Shown in pieces: positions 7,239-8,724 of a stretch of DNA of 8,724 nt. The stretch lies in the NCBI GenBank assembly GCA_937898095.1, contig CALDKR010000104.1, positions 1 through 8,724 of the forward strand, written 5' to 3'. Position numbers and translations under genes: made by a program. Position 1 is the stretch's first letter. Each line of letters begins with the position of its first letter. Source of the stretch: an uncultured Rhodoluna sp. GTDB lineage: Bacteria > Actinomycetota > Actinomycetes > Actinomycetales > Microbacteriaceae. The notes beneath the pieces are model-generated. The model was given only the letters and a program-made list of their open reading frames with translations. It was not told the origin of the DNA and made no database searches.

Positions 7239-7244
7239 AAACCA

Positions 7245-8165
7245 ATGCCCGAACCAACTTTGCTGCGCGATCAAGACCGTTTCGATTCGAAACACGAGTC
7301 AGTGACCGATGCCCTAGTTGCTCGCGCTTTGGTCGATGAAATTACGCTTTCGTTCGAGTTTTTTCCGCCAAAAGACGAGGCTGCAGAAGCTCGACTTTGG
7401 TCGGCATTCGCTGCACTTCAAGAGGTGAACCCTGACTTTGTCTCGGTGACCTATGGTGCCGGTGGTTCAAATCGCGACACCAGTCTTGCAATCGTTGAGC
7501 GCATGGCACAGGAGGTTCTGACAATCGGTCACCTGACCTGCGTGGGTTCAACAATTGAGGGCAGCATACAAATCATTCGAGCCTTTGAAAATGCTGGAGT
7601 GGGCTCGATTTTGGCTCTTCGTGGCGATAGCCCTAAAGATCAGCCAGACGCCTTGGCGAAAGGCGAAATTAAGAGCGCGCTCGAGCTGGTTGACCTAATC
7701 TCCCATCACACTGAGCTTGAAGTCGGAGTAGCGGCTTTTCCTGAGGTTCACCCAGAGTCACCTGATCTGGCGCACGATGCCAAAGTGCTGGCCCTCAAAG
7801 AGCAGGCAGGAGCCAGCTATGCGATTACCCAGTTGTTTTTCACCGTCGGTGCCTATTTAGATTTGCTCGAGGCTAACGAGGAGGCTGGCGCTGGTTTTTT
7901 GCCGATTATTCCAGGTCTAATGCCAATAGCGAATGCAAAACAAGTGATTCGCATGGCTGAAATGAGTGGCGCCGCAATTCCGCAAGAACTTCTTCACCAA
8001 CTTGCCGAGGCAAACGACGTCGAGGCGCGAAAAATCGGCATGGATTATTCGATTCAACTTGCCAGAGATCTAGTTGATGCTGGTGCCCCGGGGCTTCACA
8101 TTTTTTCGCTAAATCACCACGAAGCCGCCATTGAATTAGCTCGTGGCGCAGGCCTTTGTCGCTAG
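7245..8165 (+). CDS. metF: 5,10-methylenetetrahydrofolate reductase MetF
   Basis: MetF is a cytosolic flavoenzyme (FAD) that reduces 5,10-methylene-THF to 5-methyl-THF, the methyl donor used by MetH, its divergent neighbour. The 306-aa protein is the usual length for the bacterial single-domain form and has all its landmarks. SFEFFPPK carries the likely proton donor Glu38. VTYGAGGS (68-75), HLTC (96-99), LRGD with Asp128 by the flavin, ITQLFF (194-199), PGLMPI (223-228) and HIFSLN near 285-290 follow in order. The TIM barrel begins around residue 33, so the N-terminus is about ten residues longer than in E. coli. ATG 7245 is the first start after an in-frame TAA and lies 6 bases behind a -10 hexamer. 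A 14-bp palindrome overlaps the stop codon, and the exonuclease gene follows 19 bases later. Confidence 0.96.
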   Translation: MPEPTLLRDQDRFDSKHESVTDALVARALVDEITLSFEFFPPKDEAAEARLWSAFAALQEVNPDFVSVTYGAGGSNRDTSLAIVERMAQEVLTIGHLTCVGSTIEGSIQIIRAFENAGVGSILALRGDSPKDQPDALAKGEIKSALELVDLISHHTELEVGVAAFPEVHPESPDLAHDAKVLALKEQAGASYAITQLFFTVGAYLDLLEANEEAGAGFLPIIPGLMPIANAKQVIRMAEMSGAAIPQELLHQLAEANDVEARKIGMDYSIQLARDLVDAGAPGLHIFSLNHHEAAIELARGAGLCR

Positions 8166-8175
8166 GTGCACCTAG
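8162..8175. repeat. Perfect 14-bp palindrome at the metF/exonuclease junction
   Basis: CTAGGTGCACCTAG is its own reverse complement. It covers the metF stop codon and the first bases of the TAGTCT hexamer ahead of the exonuclease gene. A dimeric repressor bound here would block that promoter, so it is a candidate operator; the regulator is unknown. One palindrome of this length would arise by chance roughly every 16 kb, so only its position makes it notable. Confidence 0.4.
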
Positions 8176-8178
8176 TCT
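8173..8178 (+). promoter_or_regulatory. Possible -10 box for the exonuclease gene
   Basis: TAGTCT ends 6 bases before GTG 8185, the same geometry as the other leaderless starts here. The TAG is in frame with the gene, so translation cannot begin further upstream. The gene may also be read from metF, since the gap is only 19 bases. Confidence 0.4.
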
Positions 8179-8184
8179 GATTTT

Positions 8185-8724
8185 GTGAACGAACAACTAT
8201 CTTTCGACTTTTCTGAATCTGAACCTAAAGTTGCTGTGAATCTGCCTGATTGGGCAGCGCACATTGCCGTGTTCGACACCGAAACCACGGGCTTGCTTCA
8301 TCGAGAAGCTCGAATCGTGACTGCCTGCATTGCAGAAATAGACTCCCAGGGCGCCATCTTGGGTTCTGCAACCGAGTGGTTGGCTAATCCAGAAATCGAA
8401 ATTCCTGCCGCTGCAGCTTCGGTTCACGGCATCACAACCGAGATAGCTCGTCGTGACGGCCGATCCGCGAAACTTGTCGTTCAAGAAATACTTGAAAAAC
8501 TGAGCGACCTTTTATCACGAGGCATCCCGGTGGTGGCTCACAATGCGGTTTATGACTTTTCAATTCTGCACTTCGAGGCACTGCGCCATGGCTTAACTCC
8601 TCTAGACAACCCGGCTCCAGTTATCGACACACTGGTTCTAGACAAACAAGTTGATCGCTACCGAAAAGGAAAGGGCATGCGTACGCTAATCGCGGCTGCG
8701 GGAATCTACGGAGTGGATTTGCTT
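8185..8724 (+). CDS. DnaQ-like 3'-5' exonuclease, partial at the window edge
   Basis: A DEDD-family exonuclease domain related to the DNA polymerase III epsilon subunit, which removes nucleotides from DNA 3' ends. The frame is open for 180 codons to the last base, and the C-terminus is outside the window. Exo I is FDTETTGL with metal ligands Asp31 and Glu33. VHGIT (80-84) is the conserved stretch after it. Exo II is HNAVYDF with Asp124. PVIDTLVLDK and RYRKGKG follow. The Exo III residues would lie just beyond the edge, so the last Asp and His cannot be checked. Sequences of this type, with GIPVVAHN and RYRKGK, are common as stand-alone proteins in Actinobacteria. GTG 8185 is the first start after an in-frame TAG; no Shine-Dalgarno is visible. 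The N-terminal tail (about 26 residues) carries QLSFDF, which resembles a beta-clamp-binding motif. Whether it is a replication proofreader or a repair nuclease is undecided. Confidence 0.87.
   Translation, partial: MNEQLSFDFSESEPKVAVNLPDWAAHIAVFDTETTGLLHREARIVTACIAEIDSQGAILGSATEWLANPEIEIPAAAASVHGITTEIARRDGRSAKLVVQEILEKLSDLLSRGIPVVAHNAVYDFSILHFEALRHGLTPLDNPAPVIDTLVLDKQVDRYRKGKGMRTLIAAAGIYGVDLL

Noticed and set aside
8197..8484. Open frame of 95 codons on the minus strand at the right end
   Set aside because: It is antisense to the exonuclease frame, which carries clear DEDD motifs; the minus-strand product shows no family features.
1..8724. Defence island, CRISPR array, insertion sequence or prophage
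   Set aside because: No repeat-spacer pattern, transposase, integrase or terminal inverted repeats are visible, and nearly all the DNA is occupied by housekeeping-type genes. The sirtuin lacks any fused defence domain such as those in Thoeris or SIR2-APAZ proteins.

Overview
The window is an ordinary-looking chromosomal segment of a high-GC Gram-positive (Actinobacteria), probably a small-genome Microbacteriaceae-type organism. This is inferred from the mid-range base composition, an actinobacterial type of MetH, a DnaQ-like exonuclease of a kind common in that group, TAnnnT -10 boxes lying just before start codons, and a tRNA without an encoded CCA. No taxonomic search could be run. I see no mobile element, CRISPR array, rRNA, origin or att site.

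Layout, left to right. (1) Positions 1-91 are non-coding as far as I can see and include a possible tRNA promoter. A tRNA-Leu(GAG) follows at 92-174. (2) A rightward two-gene unit holds a class II (SIRT4-type) sirtuin, best started at ATG 238, and a histidine-phosphatase-superfamily enzyme that overlaps it by 8 bases. (3) A leftward unit, transcribed from about 7190 down to 1651, holds metH (cobalamin-dependent methionine synthase, 1178 aa), an alpha/beta hydrolase 2 bases behind it, and a GT-B glycosyltransferase overlapping the hydrolase by 1 base. Its last gene converges on the phosphatase gene with a 19-base coding overlap containing back-to-back hairpins. (4) Divergent from metH across 58 bases is metF (methylenetetrahydrofolate reductase). 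It is followed 19 bases later by a GTG-started DnaQ-like 3'-5' exonuclease that runs off the right edge (180 codons visible).

The clear functional pairing is metF and metH. MetF makes 5-methyl-THF, and MetH uses it with cobalamin to methylate homocysteine. Their head-to-head arrangement would let one short control region serve both. The spacer is too short for a cobalamin or SAM riboswitch. The hydrolase and glycosyltransferase have no evident link to methionine synthesis and look like passengers coupled by translation.

A consistent expression pattern is visible. The first genes of units (sirtuin, metH, metF, and perhaps the exonuclease) lack a Shine-Dalgarno sequence but have a TAnnnT hexamer 6-9 bases before the start codon, as expected for leaderless mRNAs. 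Two of the internal genes (phosphatase and glycosyltransferase) have clear Shine-Dalgarno sequences. I found no convincing new multi-gene system. The items most worth a second look are the regulatory-looking palindromes and hairpins at gene junctions and a possible beta-clamp-binding motif at the N-terminus of the exonuclease.
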